Under the pieces are notes generated by a model that was given only the letters and a program-made list of their open reading frames with translations, did not search any database and was not told where the DNA came from. Below are positions 1 to 10,499 of a DNA stretch of 64,000 bases, in pieces. Location of the stretch: the IMG/VR virus record IMGVR_UViG_3300034356_001764, positions 16,204-80,203 of that record. One strand, written 5' to 3'. Position numbers and translations under genes: made by a program. This DNA is from a virus. The number at the start of each line of letters is the position of its first letter. Positions within the stretch are counted from its first letter, which is position 1.

Positions 1-1153
1 CATTGTAGAGATTATCATAAATTGAATTCTCTACCATACCTGCTTCAAGTCTTGATTCAGATAATGCCATATTGATGTTTCTTACATCTCTGTAAAATCC
101 ACCGGCAGTTTTATATGCACGTCCAAGATTTGTAAAGTTGTCAGCTTGATTTGCTAACTTATATGCATCAAAAGTATTACTTAATGGATTTACTGTTTTA
201 GCAAAACCTTTACTAGCATTCCAAAATTCTCTAGCTCCTTTTACACTATTAACAGTATCAAGAGTTTTATTGATGGCTTTCATACCATCAGTGGCAAAAT
301 TAATTCCTTTATAAACTGCTTTTCCTACTCTTGCAATATTTGCTGCTGTTCTTGCAAACAAAGCTGGAGCTGCTATTCCTGCTGTACCTACAGTAGCTAA
401 TCCTAAAGCAACTTCTTCTAACACAGCTTCAGTAATAATACCTGCTGAATATGAAAAATTCATCATAGCATTACTTGTAAAAGCACCAAAACCTCCTTTA
501 CTAGACTGACCAATAGCAGCAGCTTCTTCATAAGCCGCAGCATCTTCTAAGTCTGTCCCAGTAAAATCACCAGTAAGCATCTTACCTAATGACTTTGGCC
601 CTGATATAAAACCTCTTGTAAAGAGCGGAACAAATGAGTTTGTCATCATTCTAGAAAAATCATCCCACTGAGTAGTTCTAGCATTAAACAATGCTTCATT
701 ATCTCTTATTGGAGAAAAACCAATCTCATCAAATTTATCTTGACCATAGGCTTGATATCTTTTATAAAATGCATTACCATCTGGTCCAGCATTATAAGAA
801 TATATCTTTCCATATTGATTTTTATCTGCATTTGATCTTAATGTACCAAGAGCATAATCCTTCATGGATTTTCTTAACTGATCAAAACTTGCATTTTTAT
901 TTATACCAGGTTTGCTTGGAGGATTTCCTACAACAGTTTTTCTAACTTCAGAAGCAGGATTAGTTAAATTTTCTACATCCGGTAATACTGGTGTAAAACT
1001 TTGAGTTTCTGGAAAATTTATTTTAGGCATATCAATTCTATCTCCTTCAAAAGCTGCTAAACCTTTAGCATCAATTGTTGGAGTATTAATACTTCCATAT
1101 TCCGGTCCTAGTGAATCTAAAGAACTGAATGGTACATTATCATCTGCTGCCAT
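1..1153 (-). CDS. Giant virion/ejection protein, N-terminal part (runs off left edge)
   Basis: The reading frame is open from an ATG at 1153 down to base 1, giving at least 384 residues. It starts MAADDNVPFSSLDSLGPEYG. The N-terminal third is polar; roughly residues 215-300 are rich in Ala, Gly and small hydrophobic residues and could form amphipathic or membrane-inserting helices, as in phage ejection proteins. I do not recognise a family. The start lies inside the end of the upstream 996-residue gene (14-bp overlap), so the two are probably translated together. Being last in the structural array, after three other giant proteins, suggests an internal virion or DNA-ejection protein. The C-terminus lies outside the window. 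Confidence 0.8.
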   Translation of the reverse strand, partial: MAADDNVPFSSLDSLGPEYGSINTPTIDAKGLAAFEGDRIDMPKINFPETQSFTPVLPDVENLTNPASEVRKTVVGNPPSKPGINKNASFDQLRKSMKDYALGTLRSNADKNQYGKIYSYNAGPDGNAFYKRYQAYGQDKFDEIGFSPIRDNEALFNARTTQWDDFSRMMTNSFVPLFTRGFISGPKSLGKMLTGDFTGTDLEDAAAYEEAAAIGQSSKGGFGAFTSNAMMNFSYSAGIITEAVLEEVALGLATVGTAGIAAPALFARTAANIARVGKAVYKGINFATDGMKAINKTLDTVNSVKGAREFWNASKGFAKTVNPLSNTFDAYKLANQADNFTNLGRAYKTAGGFYRDVRNINMALSESRLEAGMVENSIYDNLYN

Positions 1154-4130
1154 TGTATGAACCTTTATTAATTTGTTTATACTTTTCCATTAAATCCATT
1201 GCTTGAAATCTAGCTTGTTCCATATTTTGACCATAGTTGGTTACATTATCACTTACTGTTTCAAAAACATATTCTTTTGTATTACTGTTCCAAACTGGAT
1301 ACTGAAAAGATGTTATATAATCTCCAGTACCTAATTTATTTTTTTCAATACTAAAAGAATAATTAGAATTTAAAGGGTCAGTATAAACATAAGCTTGCCC
1401 TTTAGTATCTAAGTAATCAACATAAGATTGTAAAGGTGACTGATATGAACTCATATAAACTGAGTTTGTCATGTTTGCTGAATCAGTTATATATGATACA
1501 CCATTTTTCATGATTTCATCATACTCGGTTGCACTGATTAATCCAGCTGAGGATTTTTCCATTTTTCCATCAGCACCTTTCTTTGTACTGTATACTTGTT
1601 CTTTCAACCATTTTGCATCAGGATAAATAATAACGGCAGCTTTATTAATGCTACCAGCTGCAATAGGTGATACATCAACTCTAAAGTTACCCATTTTACT
1701 TTTACCAGATTTAGTTAACTCTGCTCTAATCTGATCAAGTAATGCAATACCTGTAGCATTTTTTACTGGTGCTTTATTGAATGAAGTTAAGCTAGTACCT
1801 TTAAAACTTATTTTATTTTTGTTACTAGCTCCCCAATCAACACCATTCATGTCTGAAAGTATTTCTCCAAATCTAATATTTGATGAGGTATGTCCTTTTG
1901 GATTTACAAATATTGAACTTGAATTAGGAGCAAAAACACCTGAACCTGACATTGATCCTAATTTATCTAAACCAACAACTTGTGCTTTTACTTTTCCAGT
2001 ACTGTATACTTTATTAGCAGCACCAACTAGTTCATCATAGTCAATATCTGGTGCATTATATGCGTCAATAGCCATACCAAGCCAATTGGATGGATTGATA
2101 CCCTGAATCAATTTTTGTCCCGTGGTCAGTTTTTGTCCTGTATATGATTTAGCATATTTAGCATCTGAGCTATTTATCTTACCAGCTTTTGCTAAAGCAT
2201 CAAAGTATTCTGCTTTAGTTCTTTGCTTACCATTATTATCATATAAATAATCAACATATTTATAACCTAATCTTCTTAACTCACCTTCTACTTGTTTTGA
2301 AGAAGTTGCTTTCCATTCTTGATCTGCTTTTAAGTAATTAGTATAATCATCAAACATTAATGATGACTTTTTAAAAGAATTATAAGCTGTTCCATCTAAA
2401 CCAGACAACTGACTATTCTGACTTAACCATGTAGACATTTTTTGTTTTATCTTACTTAAGTCATTCATACCAACTTCACCAGTAACCCAATTTTCTCCAT
2501 ATTTATTTAGCTTATCACTAAATGTTTTTCTGTTAATGTTTGGATTCTTTTTGTAACCAAGTATTTCAGAAGCTTGTTTTTCTGTCATTGTCTTGTTTCT
2601 CACAAGATCATCAATCAATGTAGTTACATTTTTTAAATAAGGAATAGCAACAGCTTTAGTTTGTGTTGAAACTATTTGCTTACTTACTTTTCTCATATCT
2701 AATTCTGGAGTTGCCGTCCCGTCTGGATTCTGTCTTGTAAATACTTGATCAAGAGCTTCAATTGGTTTGATCTCTCCTGTTTGCTCATCTTGATAATGTG
2801 TTCCAGCATCAATTCTAGCTTTATCAAGCATAGTTTTTCTTTCACCTTCATTACGGATTTTTGCAGCATTTGCAAGACCAGCATTTCTAGTTGCAATTTG
2901 CTGCATGCTATACTTATGCTTATCAGCAAGTACTGCATATGGGTTAGCATCCATGTCTTGTTTTGCATCTTTAAATGCAAATATGTTTGCTGCCTCATCT
3001 AAATCTTTTTGCATAAGCAAAGAAGCCATACCATTATCAACTTTCCATCTTAGTGATTTAAGATCCCCATAAGGATTAACAAAACCATTTGATGTAGTTG
3101 GTGTACTTGACTGACCACCATTAAGATCTTTTTGTTCTTGCTCTGCACGGGCTAAAACTTTATCATTGATCTCTTTGTTCATCTTGTACTGCTCCAAAGC
3201 TTGTACAGCTTCTGGAGATGCTTTGCCATCTTTTATTTGCTTTTCTATATCAGCAATTTTATTGTCATAGCTTTTAGAATTTTCTTGAAGACCTTTATAT
3301 CTTATAGCACTTTTTTCTTTTAAAACATTAAAGCTATTCTCAAGATATTTTAACTCTGCTGCATTCTTATCTCCATTAAATTGTGCTGCATTAGAATATG
3401 CATAATCTTTTCTATTTACAAAAGATTGTGTTTTATATACAGCTTGAATAGCAGGATCACTACCAAGGCGCGCTTCAAATAATTTTTGTAAAGGTTCAAC
3501 AAGTTGTTGACCATTCTTAGTCTTTACAATCCATCTACCATCTTTACTAAAGTCAACTGACTCAATTGATAATCCAGCTTCTTTTGCAACATCCTGAGCT
3601 TTCTCAACAGCATTAACATAAGGTGTATACTCTACATTGGAAAAGTTCATTGCTTCATCATCTGTAGCAAGTTTAAACTCATCCTTTAAGTATTGCATTT
3701 CTCTAACACCTGTTTCCCAATACTGAGCTCTATCTTTTTCATTGGATGAAACCTTAAAGATTTCTGCTCTATTGTTTTGGTTATTGTAATTCTTTGTCCA
3801 AGCCATATCTTTCATTAATGACTTGTCTTCATAGAATGGTTTAAAGATTTGAGTTGCCTGAGTTACATTCTGCTCTAGAGATAAATCTAGCTGTGATACT
3901 CTCTTTAAGTTAAATTCAATTTGTTTTAGGTAGTTGTCTTTTTTAGCAACATTCCCATCACGTGTAAGATCAGCATGATAATACTGACCATACATTTTAT
4001 TTAAAGACTTCCAGTTTGTATCATACTGGGTTTGCTTAGTTTGCATTACATTACCATAGAAGTTCAGGTCCGGTTGAAACGGCTGAAACTGCGGTATATA
4101 ATCTGTGACTCCTTGTAAGTACGTTGCCAT
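1140..4130 (-). CDS. Large virion protein of unknown function (996 aa)
   Basis: This long, mostly helical and polar protein has no signal peptide or membrane segment. The N-terminus contains YIPQFQPFQPDLNFYGN followed by a Lys/Gln-rich helical stretch (about residues 15-130). I associate this N-terminal type with large structural proteins of Bacteroidota phages, but I know no function. Gln/Lys/Glu-rich helices continue to about residue 340, and the C-terminal third is more beta-like. It lies between the 767-residue protein and the left-edge giant protein in one unbroken minus-strand array, which suggests an internal virion or injected protein. Unlike its upstream neighbours it shows no obvious run of Lys-Gly-Gly motifs. 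Confidence 0.8.
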   Translation of the reverse strand: MATYLQGVTDYIPQFQPFQPDLNFYGNVMQTKQTQYDTNWKSLNKMYGQYYHADLTRDGNVAKKDNYLKQIEFNLKRVSQLDLSLEQNVTQATQIFKPFYEDKSLMKDMAWTKNYNNQNNRAEIFKVSSNEKDRAQYWETGVREMQYLKDEFKLATDDEAMNFSNVEYTPYVNAVEKAQDVAKEAGLSIESVDFSKDGRWIVKTKNGQQLVEPLQKLFEARLGSDPAIQAVYKTQSFVNRKDYAYSNAAQFNGDKNAAELKYLENSFNVLKEKSAIRYKGLQENSKSYDNKIADIEKQIKDGKASPEAVQALEQYKMNKEINDKVLARAEQEQKDLNGGQSSTPTTSNGFVNPYGDLKSLRWKVDNGMASLLMQKDLDEAANIFAFKDAKQDMDANPYAVLADKHKYSMQQIATRNAGLANAAKIRNEGERKTMLDKARIDAGTHYQDEQTGEIKPIEALDQVFTRQNPDGTATPELDMRKVSKQIVSTQTKAVAIPYLKNVTTLIDDLVRNKTMTEKQASEILGYKKNPNINRKTFSDKLNKYGENWVTGEVGMNDLSKIKQKMSTWLSQNSQLSGLDGTAYNSFKKSSLMFDDYTNYLKADQEWKATSSKQVEGELRRLGYKYVDYLYDNNGKQRTKAEYFDALAKAGKINSSDAKYAKSYTGQKLTTGQKLIQGINPSNWLGMAIDAYNAPDIDYDELVGAANKVYSTGKVKAQVVGLDKLGSMSGSGVFAPNSSSIFVNPKGHTSSNIRFGEILSDMNGVDWGASNKNKISFKGTSLTSFNKAPVKNATGIALLDQIRAELTKSGKSKMGNFRVDVSPIAAGSINKAAVIIYPDAKWLKEQVYSTKKGADGKMEKSSAGLISATEYDEIMKNGVSYITDSANMTNSVYMSSYQSPLQSYVDYLDTKGQAYVYTDPLNSNYSFSIEKNKLGTGDYITSFQYPVWNSNTKEYVFETVSDNVTNYGQNMEQARFQAMDLMEKYKQINKGSYNGSR

Positions 4131-4174
4131 GCTATTCTAATTCTTTATAAAAGTATCAACATTTTTTAAGTTTA

Positions 4175-4193
4175 ATAAACTTCTTAAGTTTAT
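4175..4193. repeat. Perfect 8-bp inverted repeat at gene junction
   Basis: ATAAACTT, a 3-nt loop, then AAGTTTAT. It overlaps the stop codon of the 767-residue gene and sits in the 59-bp gap before the 996-residue gene. No T-run follows on the minus strand, so it is a weak terminator at best. It could instead be an RNA processing or attenuation hairpin. Confidence 0.4.
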
Positions 4194-6493
4194 AGGAAGA
4201 TTGGCCAATCAGTATAGACGTATCCTGTTGTACTACCACCTTTCTTTTTATATTTATTTAAAAGGTATTTTTCAGCAGACTCTTTACTAAATCCTTGAGA
4301 CATCAATTCTTTTAATTCTTCTCCCATTGTTGCTTGTTTTGCTCCTGGATCAACTTGTTTATCAGTAGGAGTATATTCTACACGTCCCCCAACACCTGGT
4401 CTAGTTTGATAGTTAGGATACATTTGATTCAATGCATCTGTCTTCATTTTATTAGTAAGTGCTGTATTGTAAGCTTGTCTCATATTTGCAGCACCCTGTC
4501 TTTTAGCATTTTCAAACTGTTGATTAGCAATAACATTTTTGTCATAAACTCTATTAGCCATTTGCTGATTCATCTGGTTCTCTTGGTTTCTTACACCAAC
4601 TTGATTTGCTTCAAACTGATTAGCAATGTTTACATTCTGATTGTTAATTCTACCAAGTGTATCTGCTGCTGCTCTAGCTCCTTGACCTTGTATCTGAGAT
4701 AACCTTGCATTCAATGCTTGAGGACCTGCAAATGAAGCAGCTGCTTGAGATGCAATATTAGCTTGTTCAGATTGTGCAGCTAGTTCTCTTGTAGGATCTA
4801 AGAATGTAGGTCTTGGTTCTTCAAGATCAACTCTTGCTTCCCATGGCATAAATTTCTTAGCACTCATCATATCACCAAATGCACCCATAGTATTTACAGT
4901 ATCTTGTAACCACCATTCTGGTTCTCTTTGCGCTGCTGGAGTAACTGCTTGTTGTTCTTCACCTGGTTCTTCACAATCTTTACAACTACCATCAGCATTC
5001 ATACCTGGATCATATGTAGTACCATCTGCTCTATCGCATTCACATCTTTCTTTTGGCTTACATGTTTCAGGCATACATTCACCTTTCTCATTCTTCTGAG
5101 CAAACTTTCCTGCAATAGCTACACCTTTATCATCAAGACACGGACATTCTGTTGATACTGGTTCTTTTTTTACTTCTTCTATTGGTTTTACAGGATCTAA
5201 TTGTCTTACACCAAAATAATTATCTACATAGGCATCTTGCAATTGTTCTAGTATTTTAGGATCTTTTAATTGTTCTTCAGTAAATTTACCTGACCCATCT
5301 TTACTCAATGCTTTTAATTTTGCATTCTTCATACCTTTAGCTGTAAGACCATGCGTTGTCCACATATTCTTAATACTTTCAGGATTGTTTTTTAAAGTCC
5401 ACTCATAAATAGCTTTTTGTGCTTGACCTTCTGTCATTTTACCAATACCTGGAATACTACTTTCCCATTGCTTTAAATAATCATTTAAAGATTGTTTACG
5501 TGCACTAAACTTATTTGATGTACCAGTTGGAGTTACATTTCCTTGTTGTGTTTTTGCTTGTTCATAAGGTGTTATAATTCCATCTTGTGCTTGTGGTATA
5601 TAACCTCCATAAGCCATTTCATTTGACTCATAAGGAAATTCAAAGCCTCCCATTGACATTCCATACATTGCCATTGGTTGACCACCATAAGCCATAGGAG
5701 GTTGTTGTTGCATCATTTCCTGAGCAGCCATATCTTGCTCCATAGATTGAGGTTGAGCTATCTGTTCCCCGTTTGGCATTTCCATTGGTATCTCTTCCAT
5801 ACCTTGCATTTCAGGAGATTCCCTCATTTCTTGCTGTGGCATCTGCTGTTGTGGTTGTGGTTTTTGTGGTATTAAGTCTTCTTCAGAAATTCCATTAGAC
5901 TCCATATAAGGTTTTGACAATTCAGGTATACCTTGAGGAAATCCTTTCTTAGACTCTTGAGCTAATGCTAAGGCACCAAGTTTCATGGTGTAATTCTTAA
6001 TCATCATCTCAGCAGTCTTTCTATCCATCTTATCTGAATTAGGATCTTGAAGTATTTTTCTATACCTGTTAAGATCATATTTCTTAGATAAGTCAGCCGG
6101 AGTGTATCCACCTTTCTTAGGATTAGCATTAAACATTTTTAGAATAGTTGGGTCTGAAATCTTCATTGACTTAGTATCACTAAAAATAAAACTATCATCT
6201 GGTAAGTTTAATGGAACACCTCCACTACTGTGACGTGGGCCAGTAATTGTAAAAAATGATGGCATCATACTACCATCAATATTTCCTATTACAGTTTCTC
6301 CACCTTCAGCTTCTAGATTAGCTTCTTCTCTTGGAACTGCAGATATTGTTCTTTTTACCTCAGATGGTTGCTCACCAATATATGCATTGTAATCAGCACC
6401 ACCAAATGCTGGTACATCATTAACCAAACCGCCTCTAACTTGATAGCCTGTTCTAGCTTTTGGTACAGATTTAATTCTTACTCTTCTTAACAT
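4190..6493 (-). CDS. Virion protein with Gly-Gly motifs, Met/Gln-rich linker and Cys cluster (767 aa)
   Basis: The order is modular. An N-terminal segment begins MLRRVRIKSVP, like the MKKRVRIYKSP start of the next gene upstream. A globular domain follows to about residue 200. A Met/Gln/Pro-rich low-complexity linker (about 205-300) carries YGG, MGG and AYGGYIPQAQDG motifs. A helical domain (about 325-430) is followed by a Cys-rich cluster with CPC, CxxxxC, CEC and CxxC spacings (about 450-515) that could bind metal. The C-terminal part is an Ala/Gln/Asn-rich helical region (about 540-690), ending in KYKKKGGSTTGYVYTDWP. The function is unknown. The position suggests a virion-internal or ejected protein, and the Gly-Gly motifs match those of the neighbouring giant proteins. 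Confidence 0.8.
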   Translation of the reverse strand: MLRRVRIKSVPKARTGYQVRGGLVNDVPAFGGADYNAYIGEQPSEVKRTISAVPREEANLEAEGGETVIGNIDGSMMPSFFTITGPRHSSGGVPLNLPDDSFIFSDTKSMKISDPTILKMFNANPKKGGYTPADLSKKYDLNRYRKILQDPNSDKMDRKTAEMMIKNYTMKLGALALAQESKKGFPQGIPELSKPYMESNGISEEDLIPQKPQPQQQMPQQEMRESPEMQGMEEIPMEMPNGEQIAQPQSMEQDMAAQEMMQQQPPMAYGGQPMAMYGMSMGGFEFPYESNEMAYGGYIPQAQDGIITPYEQAKTQQGNVTPTGTSNKFSARKQSLNDYLKQWESSIPGIGKMTEGQAQKAIYEWTLKNNPESIKNMWTTHGLTAKGMKNAKLKALSKDGSGKFTEEQLKDPKILEQLQDAYVDNYFGVRQLDPVKPIEEVKKEPVSTECPCLDDKGVAIAGKFAQKNEKGECMPETCKPKERCECDRADGTTYDPGMNADGSCKDCEEPGEEQQAVTPAAQREPEWWLQDTVNTMGAFGDMMSAKKFMPWEARVDLEEPRPTFLDPTRELAAQSEQANIASQAAASFAGPQALNARLSQIQGQGARAAADTLGRINNQNVNIANQFEANQVGVRNQENQMNQQMANRVYDKNVIANQQFENAKRQGAANMRQAYNTALTNKMKTDALNQMYPNYQTRPGVGGRVEYTPTDKQVDPGAKQATMGEELKELMSQGFSKESAEKYLLNKYKKKGGSTTGYVYTDWPIFL

Positions 6494-6501
6494 AGCTTAA
6501 A

Positions 6502-9500
6502 TTATAAATATTCAACTTCTCCACCATTAGCAATAAAGTTTGCTAATTCTTCTTCTGTCATATCAACTTCATCCCCTTCTACATAGTCAGGATCTTCATT
6601 AAGATAACTATTTTGACCACCCATTTGTGCAGATCTACTATTCCAAGTTTGACCCATTTGATCTGGTCTATACAAACCAGTATTGGTATCATAGTCACCA
6701 CGGTCTCTACTAGGATCACTTGCATATAGATTATCAGCAGTAAGATTTTTATACATTTCTTTCTCGTTCTTTCTATTCTGCATTCTATCAATAAATCCTA
6801 AAGCTCCTTTAGCAGCTGCATTACCTGTTAACAATGCACCTTGTACTGAAGCATTGTTCATCCCAGCTTTAGTTTTAAAGTCATATGTTACATCACCTTC
6901 TGGCTCATAAACTTTTTGAGTTTGCTGTCTTAAAGCTTGATTTGGATCTATAGTATATTGTTTTGGATCTTGTGATTGATTTCTTGTAGGATTATCAACA
7001 TTCATGAAACTTGTTAAAGATGATTCATCTAAACCTTGAATACCAGGGTTAAGAGATAACATATCAACATCTGTAGTTCCTGCCATTGCTGGATTATTAG
7101 TATATACTACTGGAGATTGAACACCATTCTGAGCAGTAGGTATAAACTTTCTTAGACCACCACCATATTGTTTCTTTATTCCTTTTTGATTAGTTACATA
7201 TTGATTGTAGATTCTATCATATGTTTCAATGTCTTTAAGATTACTAAAATCAGGAACTACCCCTACCTCTTTTGCAAAAGCCATCCTAGCTTCATTTGCA
7301 GGTATATTCCATTTCTTAGCCCAATCACTAACAAACTGATTTACTTTTGAAGACTTATCACTAATTTTATTAAAAGCATCTTCACTCTCATACCAATCAC
7401 CATCTTTCCATATTCCTTCATTCTCAGGAACTGCTCCTGTTTTTTGAGAATCAGATTCTAAATTTGGCATTTGTTTATATCCCCATGGACTTTTTTGAAG
7501 TTGTTGATTTATCATTAGCTCTTCTGGAGATACAAGAAGGTTATTTAATTTATTACTTTGTTTAGGAGCTGTATCATAGTTAGCTTGACTATCAAAATCT
7601 TCTTGTGTAGCAGGCACCTCTTCAAAATATTTTTCATATCTTTTACCAGCCATCAACGGTCTTTGTCTTCCTGCTTGTCTATCACCTCTATCCATTTCTC
7701 TTTGAGATAAAGCCATAGGACCTTTTCCAGGTAGTACTCTTTGTTCATCAGAACCATCTAAACTAATCATTGGTTTAGTTGGATCAGAGCTTTCATTACT
7801 AAAAGTAACTGAATACTTCTTAGGTCTTCCGCTTAATAAACCTGTTTTTTGAACATTGATATTTTTAATCTGTGCATTTTGTCCAAGATAACCAGGAATC
7901 TGTTGTCCAGTAGCATCACGTGCACCCATATATTGAGTACGGTAATTTGTATTTAAATTGGCAGGAATTAAGTTTTTAAACAAACCTCCTCTTTGAAAGT
8001 AAGCATCTGTTACATCTTCTGAGCCTGTGTAATCAATATCAGACTGGTCAATATAAGCAAGTGATGGATCATCATTTCCTCCATAAACAAATCTTTGAAG
8101 ATTACCATACTCATCAGAAAAAGGATCTTGTACAATACCACCCTGTTGGAAAGTTGAACCGCCAAATTTATTTTCTATCATGTCACCACCAAAACCATCA
8201 TTCCAGCTTTCTTCACTTTCCTTACCAGATCTATTTGGTAATTCATTCCAAGGAACATAAATTACACCACCATAATCTTGTGATTGTTCAACAGCAGCAA
8301 AACTTTTTTCAGGAATTATTTTGCCGTTAGCATCTCTTACAATCTGATATCTTGCAGGTTTTACTGTCCCCCAATTTGTTTTATATGTAGATTCAAATGA
8401 AGTAGCTTGTTCACCTTTTTTAGTGTTCCATTGTTTTTCATCACTACCTTCTTCAAATTTTCCAGTATTAGGATTAAATCCATAGTTTTTACTACCTACA
8501 GGTCTTCCCCATTGGTCTTTTTTAACTTGAGGAACTGTTGGTTTTACTTTAGCTTTTGGCTGAATGTAGGGTATAGCATTTTTTTCTAATGCATTTACTC
8601 TACCTTCTACATCTCCAGAAGAAACTTTTTGAAATGAATTTCCTGTACCAGTTGTATCAATGTACCACTGATTATTTTCTTTCTTGTAAATTGCAGTCTT
8701 ACTTGGATATGAGTAAACACCATCTGCACGTTTCTGAACATTAACTTCTTTTTGACCTTTTACTTGATCTTTAACAACTTGTTTTTCTTTTGCTGTTTGA
8801 GAACTATTTACAGTAACCGGAGTTTCAGTTCCAGGAGTTTTAACTTCAGTAGTTGCAACTGTTTCTGTTGTACCATCTGGTTTTACTTCAACTTTTTCCT
8901 CAACCTTAACATCTTTATTAGTTGCCTCATTACCTGGGGTAACAGCAGCTACATCTTTATTAGTTTGACTATTTACATAAACAGCATTATCTTCTACAAT
9001 TTTTCTTGCAGGAGTCTTTTTAGCACCAGTATAACCATAACCATAGAAACCTGGTCCACTACCTGGCATACCACTACCTGGCATAACAGATGGCATTTGC
9101 CCAAAGTTAACTGAGTATTCTTTTGGTCTACCAAATATACCTGAACGTCTTACATCCATAGATTCTATTGGTGGATAACCTTGACCAAAGCCTCCTGGTA
9201 TTCTTGGAACTCTTGGTTCTCTATTGAACAAACCTCTTCTTTCTTGACCCTCTTGATTTCTTCTTCTAAATAATCCACCAAACTGAGCTTCATCAAGCAT
9301 CTCATCATCTTCAGAATAATTCATTGGAGCTTGAGACATCCCCTGTTGCATCATTTGTTGTTGCTGCATCATTTGATCATACTGTTGTTCAGCTTGTTCT
9401 TTAGCAACAGCTATCTGACTTTGATTCTTAAGAGTTCCAATGTAATTATCTAAGATACCTCTTCTTACATTATTTCCAATTGGATCAGATTGATCTGCTT

Positions 9501-10443
9501 TTTTGGTAAGGTCATTAGGATTATTATTTCCTTGATCCCCACCCATTTGTTTTTTAACTAACTTCAATACAGAATTTACATAAGCACTCTTACCTTTTTT
9601 GTAAGCACCACCTTTTCTAAATTCACTCTCATCATAGTTTTCTTCTTGTGGTTCTGAATCATCCATATCCATCATTGGAGAAGAGTCAGGATTCATATTG
9701 CCATATGAAACACCACTATCTTGTGAAGTTTCAGGTGCAGTAAACTCTGGTCTTTGCCAAGCTTCTCCAGTTGCTACATCATAACCTCCACTCATCATGT
9801 CAGACATGTTTGCAGGCAAGTATGCTTCAATTCCTGGAAATACAATTGGATACTGACTTTCTACTTCCGCACCTTCTTGTGCTCTCATGTAGCCACCTCT
9901 CATCATTACTACTTGAGAAGCAACATCAGAATCATCATCTTCTATTTCATCATCTTCATTAGCAACTTCATTTGCCATATCATTATTCATGTCATCACCA
10001 TAGAAGTCTTCTTCAGTTTCTTGAACCGGATTCATTACTGTTTCTTCCTGAGCATCTTCTGGATCTCCTCCTGTAACTTCTTCATCTGATGATTCTTCAG
10101 AATCTTCTTCTTTCTGAGCTTCTGATTGTTCTTCAAGATACGTGTATATCTGATTTACCAAGTTAGTTGCTTCCATTGGATCTTTACCATACACATTCAC
10201 CAACTTAACAACTATCTCTTCTTTTGGTCTTGAGTTACTAATGTCTTGCATTACTAATGACGCAAGCTGATTATCATCAACTTGTTGTGCTTGTCCAGCT
10301 TGCCCTTGACCAGCACCCGGATATGATAATTCTTCTGCACTAGGTGTACCACCCATTTGAGCTTTACGTAAAAACTGGGCAGTCTTATTTAAAAACTGTC
10401 CTTCACCTGTTGGGCTCTTATAGATTCTGACTCTTTTTTTCAT
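6502..10443 (-). CDS. Giant repetitive virion protein with many Gly-Gly motifs (1313 aa)
   Basis: The protein starts MKKRVRIYKSP and has a strongly acidic stretch (about residues 110-180). Short motifs ending in Gly-Gly are scattered throughout: KAQMGG, MRGGYMRAQEG, FRKGG, KKQMGG, EAQFGG, FQQGG, YFQRGG, KKQYGGG and a terminal IANGGEVEYL. A unit with the signature GLF...GRPK-x-YSV-x-F occurs twice (codons near 9,110-9,290 and 7,800-7,990). A WYIDT module (near 8,575-8,720) resembles one at the C-terminus of the 1757-residue neighbour. The C-terminal DMTEEELANFIANGG resembles the LTxxEIxxYxKGG repeats of that neighbour. No enzymatic domain is recognised. A late-type promoter motif lies about 15 bp upstream of the start, so it may head its own transcript. 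Confidence 0.8.
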   Translation of the reverse strand: MKKRVRIYKSPTGEGQFLNKTAQFLRKAQMGGTPSAEELSYPGAGQGQAGQAQQVDDNQLASLVMQDISNSRPKEEIVVKLVNVYGKDPMEATNLVNQIYTYLEEQSEAQKEEDSEESSDEEVTGGDPEDAQEETVMNPVQETEEDFYGDDMNNDMANEVANEDDEIEDDDSDVASQVVMMRGGYMRAQEGAEVESQYPIVFPGIEAYLPANMSDMMSGGYDVATGEAWQRPEFTAPETSQDSGVSYGNMNPDSSPMMDMDDSEPQEENYDESEFRKGGAYKKGKSAYVNSVLKLVKKQMGGDQGNNNPNDLTKKADQSDPIGNNVRRGILDNYIGTLKNQSQIAVAKEQAEQQYDQMMQQQQMMQQGMSQAPMNYSEDDEMLDEAQFGGLFRRRNQEGQERRGLFNREPRVPRIPGGFGQGYPPIESMDVRRSGIFGRPKEYSVNFGQMPSVMPGSGMPGSGPGFYGYGYTGAKKTPARKIVEDNAVYVNSQTNKDVAAVTPGNEATNKDVKVEEKVEVKPDGTTETVATTEVKTPGTETPVTVNSSQTAKEKQVVKDQVKGQKEVNVQKRADGVYSYPSKTAIYKKENNQWYIDTTGTGNSFQKVSSGDVEGRVNALEKNAIPYIQPKAKVKPTVPQVKKDQWGRPVGSKNYGFNPNTGKFEEGSDEKQWNTKKGEQATSFESTYKTNWGTVKPARYQIVRDANGKIIPEKSFAAVEQSQDYGGVIYVPWNELPNRSGKESEESWNDGFGGDMIENKFGGSTFQQGGIVQDPFSDEYGNLQRFVYGGNDDPSLAYIDQSDIDYTGSEDVTDAYFQRGGLFKNLIPANLNTNYRTQYMGARDATGQQIPGYLGQNAQIKNINVQKTGLLSGRPKKYSVTFSNESSDPTKPMISLDGSDEQRVLPGKGPMALSQREMDRGDRQAGRQRPLMAGKRYEKYFEEVPATQEDFDSQANYDTAPKQSNKLNNLLVSPEELMINQQLQKSPWGYKQMPNLESDSQKTGAVPENEGIWKDGDWYESEDAFNKISDKSSKVNQFVSDWAKKWNIPANEARMAFAKEVGVVPDFSNLKDIETYDRIYNQYVTNQKGIKKQYGGGLRKFIPTAQNGVQSPVVYTNNPAMAGTTDVDMLSLNPGIQGLDESSLTSFMNVDNPTRNQSQDPKQYTIDPNQALRQQTQKVYEPEGDVTYDFKTKAGMNNASVQGALLTGNAAAKGALGFIDRMQNRKNEKEMYKNLTADNLYASDPSRDRGDYDTNTGLYRPDQMGQTWNSRSAQMGGQNSYLNEDPDYVEGDEVDMTEEELANFIANGGEVEYL

Positions 10444-10458
10444 ATTATATTATATAGT

Positions 10459-10470
10459 TAATATACTAAA
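10459..10470 (-). promoter_or_regulatory. Candidate late promoter motif (TTTAGTATATTA on minus strand)
   Basis: The 12-mer matches the minus-strand motif found at 23,556 and 53,770 upstream of other operons. It lies 16 nt before the ATG of the 1313-residue gene, in a 56-bp gap. The call rests on motif recurrence at gene heads; no transcript data exist. Confidence 0.45.
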
Positions 10471-10499
10471 TTTTAATTTAACTGTTAAACTTTAAAGAT

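Noticed and set aside
1777-2040. 87-codon frame opposite the 996-residue gene
   Set aside because: It is an antisense shadow with codon bias of the reverse strand. Other frames opposite the giant genes (for example at 4334 and 9754) are alike.
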